Positions 13,007 through 39,048 of a stretch of 64,000 nucleotides of DNA are shown one piece after another (the first letter of the stretch is position 1; the number at the start of each line of letters is the position of its first letter). The DNA is taken from positions 12,874,501 to 12,938,500 of the forward strand of contig NC_079368.1 of NCBI RefSeq assembly GCF_021018895.1, written 5' to 3'. Source of the stretch: Seriola aureovittata. Taxonomy: Eukaryota; Chordata; Actinopteri; Carangiformes; Carangidae. Position numbers and translations under genes: made by a program. The notes beneath the pieces were generated by a model that saw only the letters and a list, made by a program, of their open reading frames with translations, was not told where the DNA came from and searched no databases.

Positions 13007-15000
13007 ACAAGCTCCAAAGAGAATAGAGTTCAAACAGCAGCAGCGATAGTGCTGAGTGTGATATGGAATGCAACGAGGAGAATGTACAGTATGAGACTCC
13101 CTTCAATTATAAATGAAAAGGAAATCAGTGTGAAATGTATGGAACAACCCAGATACTGATATGAAACATTGTCTCTCCAGAGCCACTTTTGTGAAACAAT
13201 ATTCTGATTTAAAATTTGTAAAGATTTTATGTGTCTTGATGTAATTATTTTCCTCATGTGTATTCCTGCATCACTTTAACTTAATTGCATTCATTGCTGA
13301 CATCATCATTAGTAAACAGCAATCTTTATTGAGATACCTCCTAGGCCTCGAGGCAGAATGTTAATTTTTTAACAAGGGAAATATGCAGGAGAAGTAGATT
13401 GAGACAGCGTGGAAGCACACTCCTGCAGTGTGTGTGAGTGTCTACGTGCCATGAGGGGCTGGTATGATGCATTAAGGGGGTGGGGTAGGTATTTCTGCAA
13501 AAAGAGAGGAGGGCTTAGCCAACATATGCGCATGTGCAACTATAGCCTAGCCCTTCATATACCCACATGTTGATGTACATATTACTCTGTTTATACAGGG
13601 GGAAACAAACAAAATGCACAGACACACTGTGTCTGAATGTTCGACAGTAGCTTTTATCCTGAGCCAAGCTGTAAACAGAATGTACACCCTGTTACACTAT
13701 GTTATTCTTGTAATTTGTTTTTAAATTAATGTAATTATGTTTTGACACATGGTGTGTCTCACTGTCACCTAAATACAATATGTGAAGAACAAAAACCCCT
13801 GAAATAATGCTAAAAGCAAAACAGAAAAGGCTCCTTTTACTGAATTAATCAGGAGAGTTACTCCACGTAATGCCACTAAAGTCATTCACTGTGAATTTTA
13901 CAGATGATTCCTCGGGATTATGTTATTGCGATTCCACACATTTATCACCTTAGAGCACTATGAAACAAATCAAACCTCATTTGAAGTGAGGGGAAAAATA
14001 CCCAAAGTGTTTACTTTGTAGAAAAATATTCCATTGGAAGTATACTATAGTCCAGCATTTAAAAAGTTTGGGTAAACATATAAGAGTGTTAGCAATAGCC
14101 TACAGTGTATTGAAAGTATTATTTTTGAGAAATGTTGCTTTTTAATTGAATCAATTATAACACATTGATTTAGTGCTATAATGCTGTAATGCAGACAGCA
14201 CTATGTCTAATTGTGCTTAAAACCCCAGCAGTATCTCTTATCTATTCTTTCAATTTGCATGCAAATGTGTGTTCTGCAAAACAAATCTAATAACTCTTAG
14301 TTTCAGTTACAAGTATAAGAGCACAAAATGATATATCAATTCCAGAAAAACTTATACAAAACTAGAAGTATAGCAAACTAGTAGTACAGAAGAAAACTAC
14401 CAGGAACTCAAAATTATGATTGGCACATATGTGGAAGGCTCTTTCCATTGTTAACTGAGTTTTCACCTCCTGCTCACTTAAAGGAAAGGGGGGAAAAGAA
14501 AGGATATAAAGGGAAAACAAACCCTCCCTCTTTATCTGGGTAGGGTATCACTTTAGTAAAGTGTCTCTTTATCAGTATAGAATCCATAAGCATGAAAAAC
14601 TGCTGATCAAAACACCGCAACCTATGTGCGTTATTAAGATGGGGACATACAATCACTCGAAACAACAGTAACTGTTTAGTGGTTTCTGTTAGTTTTCTGT
14701 GAGCACAGGTTTAAAGGTAGATAGGATGCCTTTGGAATCTATCTAATAGGTTTCAGTTAGTTAGTTGGGCTGTAGCATTTTTACTGACTTGTCTCACAGT
14801 AAATTATTTTATATCACCTAATAACGCCACATTAATAAAGTCTGTGAGGGACAATGATCCCTCCAGCGTAGGTTTAATTAATATTAAGAGACAGCCTGCA
14901 GTGTTTGATTCGTTTACAAACCGATACAGCCAAAAAGCACAATGTATGCTGTCAGATATCTGATGCAGCTACTGATCTGTCATGTGTTGTAGTGACTCTT
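13006..15000. other. non-coding DNA, no gene seen
   Basis: AT-rich sequence up to the tmem161b promoter. No recognisable element or credible exon was found. An antisense first exon of a divergent transcript could lie here but cannot be seen from sequence alone. Confidence 0.5.
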
Positions 15001-15470
15001 CGCTCTCTTCCGCTTGCAGCGGTCCTAGTGCATATCTATAGTGGTCTTCTTTAATCCTGTGTAAAATTTTAAAAATTCATGTCATTTTCAAATCAAATTT
15101 AGAATTAGTGGGTATACAGGTACGTTTTAAATGTGTTATGACGATATTTTTATTTTAAAGTGTGACACTGTGACTAAGTAAATCCTCGTATTTTACTCTC
15201 CGCGTACAGGCAGATCCGAAGTCACCTTCTTACCCAGAGTTTTAGCGTGACCTCTATTGCAGTTGAAAATACTTGGGAGCGGAGGTTGAGTCCATTGATT
15301 TTTTTTGACGATGTAACCCATCTCTTTAAGGATACGGTGACAATTTGAATGAGAAACCCCTTCATTTTGTGCATAATCATCGCAAGAAGGGCTTATGTGC
15401 TCCTCGCCGCTTGATTTCCGACTCGGGGTGCTCAGTGTTGTCGGGGTAGAGTCCGTTTCACTGCATCAAC
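15001..15470 (+). promoter_or_regulatory. tmem161b: tmem161b promoter and 5' UTR region
   Basis: The 470 bp before the start codon become richer in CpG than the DNA further upstream (for example CTTCCGCTTGCAGCGG near 15008 and GCTCCTCGCCGC near 15400). There is no TATA box at a convincing distance, which fits a housekeeping-type promoter. The transcription start cannot be fixed; it probably lies within about 150 bp of the ATG. If it lies upstream of 15395, an upstream ATG in weak context (CTTATGT) is included. That ATG opens a frame overlapping the main coding sequence. Confidence 0.5.
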
Positions 15471-29546
<14,076 letters not shown>

Positions 29547-31070
29547 CATCAGCAACCCAGCAGTGCCAGCCAGACCCCCACAGGGCTACTGTACATTCAG
29601 CCTAATCAGAAAGGACTGATTGGGGGCAACATTGCCTATTGATGACTCTACTCCACAACTCCTCCTTTCTTCCCTTCCTCCCTCTTCCCCTTTGACCACC
29701 TCTCAGTGACTGACCATATCATCAGAGCTCCTGGTTCAACTTCCAGTGCTTCCTTCAAAAATGACTCTGTGAATTCGTCATTGTTTTTACTACTACGACT
29801 ACTTCATTTAATTTGGGGAGCGAGATTTCTAAACCTTAATAACAAACAGACTAAAGAATGAGTTAGAAGAATATTACTCAGTGTCAGTGGTGTGTTGGTA
29901 TAGTAATGAGAAAATGATCCAGTTTGCTGTATGAAAATTGAATGATATAAGGTGAAATACTGTATCTCAGTTGCTGATTACAATTAATTTTACGTGTTGA
30001 AAGGTGGTGTGGCAGTTCTGATCCACCATTGCACCATTTTTAATCGAGCCAATGGGGAGATAATGTTGATAGTTGTTCACACCAGATCAGATGTAACCAG
30101 TTTGACCCATCAACATCTTTAGATTCAAAATGTCTCTTACTATAGAGAAACCTAATTGCAGCCTCTTACAGATGCATGCATGTCAGCCGGAGTCAGATTT
30201 CAGACTCTTGTCCATCCTCTTACTAAGTCCACCGTAAACTAGTATTGGCGATCGATTATATCAAAGACTTATCCAGGAAAAATTTGGAGTTGGTCTGCAT
30301 GACTGGATATGTGCTGTGAAGTTTAAGTTTTATTGATTGGTACTTATGTGCGCCGCCTTGACATTAAGAGTCATGCAGCCATCTATATTCCAGTCTGTAT
30401 CACAGGCCATGAAATTGCTAATTTCCCTCTATGACATGTTGTAAGGAAGCTACATTTAGGTCGCAGAATATCATTGAATCTGGAGATGTTCATGGAGGCT
30501 AACGTGTGACTTCATATTAGCCGGAAATCACATGGACTTATTTTTTGCTGAACCTTTTTTTTTTTTTTTAAGTGTGTGTGTGTGTGGGGGGGCTGCTATT
30601 TTTGTCTTTTGATCAAAACTTTAAAATATGTGTGTTAAAAGAAAATGGCCTCTTTTTCTCAGATGCCTAAATTCCATTGCCACGGACCACAAAAGAGTCT
30701 GAGTCTTAAAATTTTGCCAGTGCTTTTCTGTGTGGAGGTGGAGGAGGAGGGGGAGGAAGAGAATGAGGGAGGGGCAGCCTGTGGATTTTCCCCCGAAATG
30801 GGTGAGATGGGATGACCTAACCAAGGTATGACGGTGGAGAACTCAAGAAGAGATGTACTTGCAGAGGAGCAAGAGGAGATGTTAAACTGATGGGGCGACA
30901 TCTCACTGACTTGAATCTGATGTATTTAAATGTGTCTAATTGAAGTTGCCATCAAGGACAAACTTTTTAAATGAAAGTCGTTCCAATAGACTTGTGATGT
31001 TTCAATTTGCAATGTAACCTCCCTGGTTTTAACTGAGCCATTTAAGAAGCTATGAGAGAATCTGAAGCTC

Positions 31071-31094
31071 TTTTTTTTTTTTTTTTTTTTTTTT
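31071..31094. repeat. poly(T) homopolymer, 24 bases
   Basis: T24 followed by GAGCGGCAG, in the presumed 3' UTR. A tail of an antisense retroposon is possible but no body is seen. Confidence 0.9.
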
Positions 31095-31426
31095 GAGCGG
31101 CAGTGATGAGTTAAAGGGAGGACAGCACGTAGGGCTCAATCAAGGTATGTGCTTGTGTACGTGTGTCTGTCTGCATGTATAGGATCTCTACTGTAGGTCA
31201 TCTGTAACCTGAAAGGGCATTGCGATCAAGGAGAGATGATGTCAACTACTGTTGATGAGCTACCGCCTTTATGTTGTGCTTTCTTTTTTCTTTTTTTTTA
31301 CTTTTACCCATACATTGCTTTTAAACTCATTTGCGAACAAGCTTTTGTTTGTTTTCATTCTATTTCTAATGGATAAAATTGTGGATTTGTAAAAGTTTTG
31401 ATTTTAAAATGGTGCCAATTAAGTCA

Positions 31427-31443
31427 CCCCCCCCCCCCCCCCC
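31427..31443. repeat. poly(C) homopolymer, 17 bases
   Basis: C17 in the presumed 3' UTR. Exact length is uncertain for runs like this. Confidence 0.85.
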
Positions 31444-33096
31444 TCCTGTCCCAATGGCTGTAGATTTGGTGTCTGCTAGTGTTTGAAACTACAGCTGAGC
31501 TACAACTCTGCTGACATCTGTTTTCTGTAGATCCATCTTGATTGAAGAGAGAATTACTAGTTCTGGCTCACAACAGGAAGTAACGGTGTTGACAGTGTCT
31601 TTACATACTGTAATTGTTTGGTGGGTAAATGTACGCACAAGCAGTCACTGTGCTGATGACGCACTGGGCCAACATGATTATCCAGTCTGTTCAGGAATGT
31701 AGGGTACGTGCTGCCAGATTAATTGCATTCGTGTGGTTCTCTGGCATTTCACTTCATTTCATCATTACATTCATTATATCACAGAGCTGTAATTTATAAA
31801 TTTCAGCTCTGTGAGTTTTGTACAGAACACATTTTACAAAGTCAAGCAGCACCATATCACATTTTTTTAAGGTCCTGGTGTCGAAAGTCTTAGCTTCAGT
31901 TGTGTCCGTTTTAAATGTTAGGGAATATGCACATAATGAATGTATCAATCCTGCCTAATTTCTAGATTGTTTTCATGAAAATGATTTGTATGGTGAGTTG
32001 ATTTGACACCCCCGCACTTCCTGAACTCCTTACTTCTCTACTACCATCTGCTACAAAAGCTAATTTGTCCTAATGACTATTTTATCAATTGATTTATCTT
32101 TGTTTTTGTATTTATTACGTATGTTGAAGCCTGTAAACATTTCTAATAATTTTAACAGCATACACTTTATTTTGATATAGGAGTGCATGATGGTTTAAAT
32201 CAGTTTTGAGAATGTGTTTGACAAATCAGTTACAGATTAACCTTTTTATTCCGTTCTGGTGAGAAGTACCTTGGATACTTTCAGAATTCATTGGCCTAAT
32301 CAGGCATTTCTGTTTGTTACCACTGAAAGTGTTTATTATTCATTGTTGGGTTCACGAAGTAAATTACACAAGAGTGTTGTTCTTTCATGTATTTATTTCT
32401 GCTTTAGATTTTGTCTTAAATAAATTATGTTCTTTACTATGTCCTTTTTTATTTTATCCTCATGCTCTGTTTGCTTCATGTGTGGTCACAGCAGGGAGAT
32501 GGTTTATGTATGAGGCTGTAGATGCGATTGGCACTTTAAGTATGTATTTGTTGTCAAATGCTCATCAAGGCTGTATAAGCTTTTTGTTTTTAGTGTTGAA
32601 GAAAAGAAGAACTTCTACCTTACAGTCCTACAAAGTAAAAATATCAGAAGGATTTGTTGGCCACAGTCGTTTAATGCTTATAATTGTTCCCACATGACCA
32701 AAGAGAAAACAGTGTGTGAATATTTAATACATCCATATTCATTTTCATGAAATTTGTAAATCAATAAATTACCAATATGACAGCAAGTCGGTATTCCTAA
32801 TGAGTTTTGATGATACCGTGGCCCATGTAAGAGAATGACAACAATTTCACAAATGATGCCTCACCAAATTAAAATCACCAAAGACTTGTTTGTAAAATAG
32901 TTCATTAACTTAGTTTGTCTCTCCTTGTCTCCCTCCCTTCAACTCAAATGTTGTGCATTGCAAAATTGTTTCACGTGTTTTAGCTAGTTGTGTACTAAAA
33001 AAAAATCTACCTAGCAAATGACAACATTTTTACAGGGATCAAAGAAATTCAACCGATTTTATACAGTCAAAGTGTTGAAAACTGTTAAATAACTTG

Positions 33097-33102
33097 AATA
33101 AA
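33097..33102 (+). terminator. tmem161b: candidate tmem161b poly(A) signal
   Basis: AATAAA followed by the GU-rich sequence GTCGTGGTGTTC 2-13 bases later. The best of three AATAAA hexamers (others at 32419-32424 and 32763-32768), since it has the clearest downstream GU element; the others could give shorter mRNAs. Confidence 0.5.
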
Positions 33103-33610
33103 GTCGTGGTGTTCTATATATCTTCTTGGCTTTTACTGCGGAGCTGCTTTTTAATGGTATGGCCTTGTCGTCATGTATTTCATGCATGATGTGCTTGTAG
33201 GAAAGGATGATATGCCCCACTCTTATACACATGTTGGACCATGAGTTCAGAATAGTTCCACACAGATATCCCTTTATAAAGCCTCACTGCTTTATTCTGT
33301 AGTTTGGAAACTACAGGCACATAAGGCCCTCTTTCTTATAAGCTTTTCTCTGCATTTACAGCGGTTCCTTTCTTCGTCTTCAAGGTCTCGGGCAAGATTT
33401 AAAATCGTGTCTATTTTATCAAACTTAATAGTCTTTATATGATGGTGTTGAACAATACTGTAATTGTGTTTCAGCATCACTCTACTTATGAAATATGTCC
33501 TCGTGCAAACTGCCATTGATTTAGGCAGTCAATGGCCATCGATTTGCTTTTCTTAGTTTGGCACCTCTATTCTTGTGGGAAAGGTTAATGGAGTAGATGG
33601 AGGGATGAAA

Positions 33611-34066
33611 TTACAAACACTCCCAAACTCCTCTTAATGCACGCCATTCTCTGGGAATAACATCGGGCCAGTTAATGCAGGCCTTGAGTGACATTGTCCA
33701 CATGAGCAGGAAAACTGGGCCAATGCATTCATTCATAGGTAGACAGATCAATAAGACAGCTTCCAAAACAAACCAGTGGAGAGGTTCTTTTATTCCTCTT
33801 GAGTGGGGCCTATTCACTGAGGTCCCTTCTTCATAGAGTGGTGTGGAGCTCCGCTTCAGGACGGGGAGCAGAGACCCCCTCACCCCCACCCCCTGTCCCC
33901 AGCACAGCCAGAAGAACTCAGAAGCTTCTGGAGAGGTGACGCTATAATAGTGAGCTTTCTGTCTGGCACAGAATGGTGATCCCACCCTCATGTCTATTGT
34001 GGAAAGCAACAACCTTACTTCAGGATTGACCTGACCTTGTATCATGAATGGCCTTAAAGAGAACAC
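33611..34066 (-). other. 151-codon minus-strand open frame, unrecognised
   Basis: Reads MFSLRPFMIQGQVNPEVRLL at the start and ends REWRALRGVWECL. It is not low-complexity, yet no domain or splice partner is visible and there is no upstream promoter. A remnant of a transposable element or chance are both possible. Confidence 0.15.
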
Positions 34067-35246
34067 TTTACATTGCTTGAACTCCTTTGACCTGGTTTTT
34101 AGATTTTTTTTTCTTTTTTCCTTTTTCCTTTTTTTTTTTTTTTTTACTTTCTTTACAATGATACATCCAAATTATGTCAAAGATAAGAAAAACAGAAAAA
34201 GGTTCTTGCTGATTTGAGTGCCTATTACAGATTGGTTGTCTGAGATCAGCATGTAGCAATCAACGTAAATGTAATCCATGCAATTATCATCTTTTCATTA
34301 CCATGGCAACCAGTGAAAAGGTAGCACAAAACATTTAAGCGTCCTTATGTGCCGCAAGGAAGCGGGCCTTTGAAAAACTGGAGATAAAAGTGATACGTTT
34401 AGTTCATAACCAAAACTGTTTGCAAATTCCGCAAAGCAACATCAAAATGTTAAAAAGAGACACGTAATCACAAAACTGATGATCGAAACAGCAAGTTTAT
34501 TGACACATGAGATAAATAAAAGCAGTTTCTCTCAGGTAGTAAATGCAGGAACAATTCACAATGTATGCAAGCTTCTTTTGAGTAACTTAGAAATCAGGAC
34601 ACACTAAAATTGTATTGAGATACAACAGTAAACTTATATTTAGTAATGAACAATAAAGAATTTAGGGAAATTAAGAGTTTGGGGGATTTTGTTTGAATCA
34701 TCCAGAATCTGTGTTTCCTTGTATCAGGTAACGTTGTGCAATATTATGCATGTATGTGTTATTGAGATGTAGAATTGTGGATGTCCAGTTTTATTTTTTA
34801 CTATTGTTCATGTTATCCCACTGTCATACACAGTAATTCTGACCCATTCATCATTCACATGTCTGCATTTGGGAAATATTGTTCATTGATAAAGCTGCCT
34901 GTATATTATATTGTAACTGAGTTAAACGTGCACTGGTTACCAGTGCAAAACAGAGCAAAATGGCGAGTGGGGGAAAAAAGAGAGAAGACAGAAACAGAGA
35001 TTAGCCTCTCACCAAGCAAAGTAAATTTAAATCTCGTCATGGTTAAAATTTGAGGTCCACTGCCTCGTGCTAGAAATATGAAATGGCTGACTGCCCTCGT
35101 GGTAATCACTACTCCTCTTACATTAATTCATCTCCAGATGAACATTGTTCCACTGGGGTTTCCTTGCTTCAGTGTTGTAGGCCTTTAATTAGCAGCCTCC
35201 TGATAGACACTATACCACAGACACAGTGCTAGAACTCCTCCAGCAA

Positions 35247-35287
35247 GTGTGTGTGTGGGTGTGTGTGTGTGTGTGTGTGTGCGTGTG
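35247..35287. repeat. (GT)n microsatellite, interrupted
   Basis: GT units broken by GGG at about 35257 and by GC near the 3' end. Confidence 0.9.
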
Positions 35288-37623
35288 CATAGGCTCTTCT
35301 AAAAGCTTAATGTAAACACTATACCCCCACCCCCGTAATTTAATATATATTATATTTAGCTTTATTATTCTTAATATTTATTTGATACTATTGAGAATTA
35401 AACTGATGAGGTGAATGTGCAGATTATCATTTTCCCAAGCTTCGCACAGTGACAAAAGCTGCGTTCAGAAACACTTGCCTGCTCATTATACAGTTTTAGT
35501 TTGGCCTTTTTTTCTTTTCTTTTTTTTTCCACTTTCACATTTTTCCATTTTAGTAACAATTATCTCATTCAGATGCATTTCACTTCTAGCTTCTCACTCT
35601 TCTAGGAAGAAATACACAGCCACCAAGACAAGCAAATTTTATATTCTGTGTCTCGTATATGTAATCCATGATTTACTAGAAAAACTGTGCTCAGCTGTTC
35701 AACAGATTAATGTTACATTTAAAATTAATTAGCAAAAGCGGTACAACTGTGCACAGCTTAATGTCTTTTTCATACTTAGATGGTGAAAAGGCAGAACATT
35801 AAGCTCACAGAAACCTAATAGATTTTTTCAAGTAATCCACATGAATGAATAAATGAATTATATATGTTTTAAACTCTTGCTGTGTCCCATTTCTCCTGAT
35901 GAAAATCCTACTGTAGATGCCTCCTTAACAATAACAACCAACAGGGTGGACTGCCCCCTAGTGCCACCAACTGAGTGTGACAGTGTCTGGAGGGGGAGGG
36001 GGAGCGCCTGCTTGCTTTGAGCATTAGCAGAATGCCAGCCCTTCAGTGCCATCCAATCAGAGAGCACATTGGTAACGCGTTCGTACATCCAGTGGAACTA
36101 GGTGGCGAATGCAAATGCTCCGAGATCAAGGTTTCTCCTTGGCAATGGTGCAGCACTTGTTTCTCTCCTTTCATGTCCGAATGATGATGGTGATAATAAG
36201 AGGGGAGGACAGGCCTCAGATTGAGCCAAAGGGGGAACGAGAATCGATGAGATCTTTGATATGGAATGCTGCATCATATAATATTAGTGTCATTCATGCA
36301 GCCGCTTGATTGACAGTTTATTAGAAAAATTGTGAGAAATGCACCATTGTCTTCATCCATTTTTCATGTTTGAATTGCTGCCACTTTGATACACTTTGGC
36401 GAATGTGCTGCTCAAACTAGGACAAAGGAGCTGCAGCTCAAATCACGTTTTCTTCTCAGGGGTTTGTCTCCTTTCTGTTCCAACGAAAGAATTAATACAA
36501 TAACAAACATATTTCTATAATTGCTTCCTTTGTGGTTCTGCGCTCTAGCAAATGCACTTATATAAACACACGTATCCCCACGCATACACATGCACACACA
36601 GGCAACTGCAACCTGCATCAGTTTTGCTTCAGGGATCCTGTTGTTCTGCGTGCCTCAGGTCCAGCAGACTTAATTTTCAGTGTTATATTTTATTAGGCTG
36701 ATGATGCACATTGTATTCACGGAGAACTTCAACCTCCAGGTCCTCCCACACATTGCTATAAAGCCAGCCTATGTCCCTAATTAAGACAATGAAACTCTGC
36801 GCTGTTTTCAGGAAATATAAAACTGATTGGAATGAAGGCGGCAAATTCTGAGCGTTACTCTGGAAAAAGGAAGACATTTATTTTAAGCCTGTCAATTAGC
36901 TTGTAGCTGAAGTTTGAATGGTTTCTGCAGATCAATTCTGGTTACATTCAAATACATTCAGTGTATATGTAGTGGTGTTTCTCGTGGGAGTTAAAACAAA
37001 TATTTGAAAATATTTAAAACCATGTGTAATCATAGAGCATTGTATTTGTCTTTCATTGGCTCTTGATTATGATGTGATATTAAAGGGACATTTCAACAGT
37101 ATTATCTGAAAATATCTTATGTTTGTTCTCTTTAATTGTTTTTACCGTGAACCCCAGTCAGCCTTATTTGACCTGGTAAAGAGAAAAACAATTTTATTAG
37201 AGTATATACAAATTTAATACAAGATTATATTGAAAAAATGTATTTACTTGGCCTTTGTGTATCTTTTTGGATGTATGCGAGATGAGAAAGAAAATCAACT
37301 TTGTCAGCAAATTCACAAACTATAAAACCGTGAATAAGGTCATTCCTATTAAAATTAGTAATCTTTTCAGTCCTTCAACCAACATTCAAAACACAATCTT
37401 GTTCAGGGAGTTAATTTTCCGTTTGATCCTGTTTGTCTGCGAGAAGGTCACATATTGACACTCTGTTGCTTCAAACAACCTCTGACCTCTCGCTGCGACC
37501 TGCTGGAGCTCATGCCGACCACCGAGGAGGCCAGAAGGTCAGTGGAGTCATTTAGAGTGGTCCCGAGGGAAACTGGCCCCTGGACACTTCGCCCTCGGCT
37601 TCTCCCAGTGCAGAAACACGCAG

Positions 37624-37625
<2 letters not shown>

Positions 37626-37682
<57 letters not shown>
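37626..37682. repeat. (AC)n microsatellite, about 28 units
   Basis: Uninterrupted. It creates the THTHTH / VCVCVC stretches of overlapping open frames on both strands. Confidence 0.97.
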
Positions 37683-37684
<2 letters not shown>

Positions 37685-37864
37685 GTAGTTCCAGTTTCTT
37701 CTATTACTCTGTCTGCTAGACAGACATTGGAGTATGAACATAAAAAGAGAAATAGCTGTTTGTGACTCAGACATGGAATACATATTTATGCTGTATATGT
37801 ATCAAGAGTGGATGTTTTTGCAAAAGACATTTGCAAAATTATTTGTGTGTATGTGGCTGCATGT

Positions 37865-37870
<6 letters not shown>

Positions 37871-37918
<48 letters not shown>
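37871..37918. repeat. (GT)n microsatellite, 24 units
   Basis: Uninterrupted and opposite in orientation to the (AC)n tract 190 bp upstream, so the two can base-pair within one strand. Confidence 0.97.
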
Positions 37919-37921
<3 letters not shown>

Positions 37922-38589
37922 TTCCTTTTTTTAAGCCAGCTCTATATACACTCAGGAGACATACCTATGTGAAGAAAAAACTTTTCTCACCCTGCAATAT
38001 TTCACTCTAGAATATGAAAAAGGAAGCGCTATAGAAAACCCAGAACACTTTCATCATTATCAATTTTGTTTCTAATGAAAGACTGAGAATTATATATCAC
38101 TTTTAGCACATTAGGGAGAGAATATAACATAAAAGTGCTCAATTCCTTTTGAAGGTATTTCTTTTATTCTTCCAACAAAAAAGACTATTATCTGGTAGGG
38201 TGTATGCATATTAAGCAAAAAGAAGCAACTATCATTCATCTTCTACAATGCATAGCTGTAAATTATGGCATTATCTCTGCTGGCACAGAGGTAAGAAGTG
38301 GAGGAGGAAAGAAGGACCAAGGTGGGGATGAGGGAGGGTTGTTGAAAAAAAAAAAAAAAGTGTGTGCAAAAAAAGGACAAATCCATACACACACCCTTCA
38401 GCCTGAAGTCAATGAGAAAGATTATGCTTGGCCTTATCCAGTAGGGCCTGTCAGATTTATTTCCAACATCAAGGGGCTCTCTGCTGTCTCCAGCCCCATC
38501 CATCAGTGCCCTGTCAGGGTTTCTGTGTGGTCAGAGTCCTGGATGGAGGCTGGGAGTGGAGAGCTAAAGGAGTTTGGAGGAGGTATGTC

Positions 38590-38593
<4 letters not shown>

Positions 38594-38638
<45 letters not shown>
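38594..38638. repeat. (TG)n microsatellite
   Basis: About 22 units, the third long CA/TG tract within 1 kb. Confidence 0.97.
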
Positions 38639-38639
<1 letters not shown>

Positions 38640-39000
38640 GGGGGATTCTGAAACAGGAATGGTTGCCAGGGCACACAGGCCCATGGCATTCTCCATCGCC
38701 TGGCATCCCAGGGTGCAACGGGAGCACTAGTCCTCGGTAAGTCACCAGTGGAGGTGAAAGGCACTGTCACAGAGATGAAAGGGGGCTTCCCCCCGTCCTC
38801 TGATCTGTGAGAGAAAAATGAAAAAGACAGACGAATATGGGGAGAGAGCGAGGGAGAGGGAGAGAGCTAGAGAGAGTTTTAGCGGGCGTAAAATCGCTCT
38901 CACTGTATTTCATGTCAATATGTCTCACATTTGAAATCCTTATTATAGATTGGGTGTGGAAAAAGGGATGTGCTTTCATTGTTCAGGGACATGTCCCCTC

Positions 39001-39048
39001 ACACACACTGATACACTCACACACACCAACACACACACACACACACAC
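39001..39048. repeat. interrupted (CA)n microsatellite
   Basis: CA units broken by TGAT, CT and CCAA; the pure part is 39029-39048. Confidence 0.9.

Larger units (their letters stand above)
29547..33115 (+). other. tmem161b: probable tmem161b 3' UTR
   Basis: 3.5 kb without credible coding sequence follows the stop. No AATAAA was found before 32419, so the mRNA probably runs long. Candidate signals are AATAAA at 32419, 32763 and 33097. The tract contains T14-15 (about 30557), T24 (31071-31094) and C17 (31427-31443). A 127-codon open frame at 32314-32697 is not recognised. Confidence 0.6.
33116..37625. other. downstream non-coding DNA, no gene seen
   Basis: An unrecognised 151-codon minus-strand frame (33611-34066) lies in a moderately GC-rich block. 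T20 lies at about 34126-34145 and a GT microsatellite at 35247-35287. A block at 35940-36110 with G-rich AGGGGGAGGGGGAG and CCAATCAG could be regulatory. Otherwise AT-rich and unremarkable. Confidence 0.5.

Noticed and set aside
1..15470. A miR-9-2 hairpin, expected somewhere on this side of TMEM161B by mammalian synteny
   Set aside because: Scanning by eye for the miR-9 arms (cores such as TATCTAGCTGTATGA and GCTAGATAACC, both strands) found none. The CTATCTAGCTATGG in intron 1 near 15679 is only a partial resemblance. It probably lies beyond the window.
37448..38770. Many open frames rich in THTHTH or VCVCVC on both strands
   Set aside because: Produced by CA/TG microsatellites, which are open in all frames.
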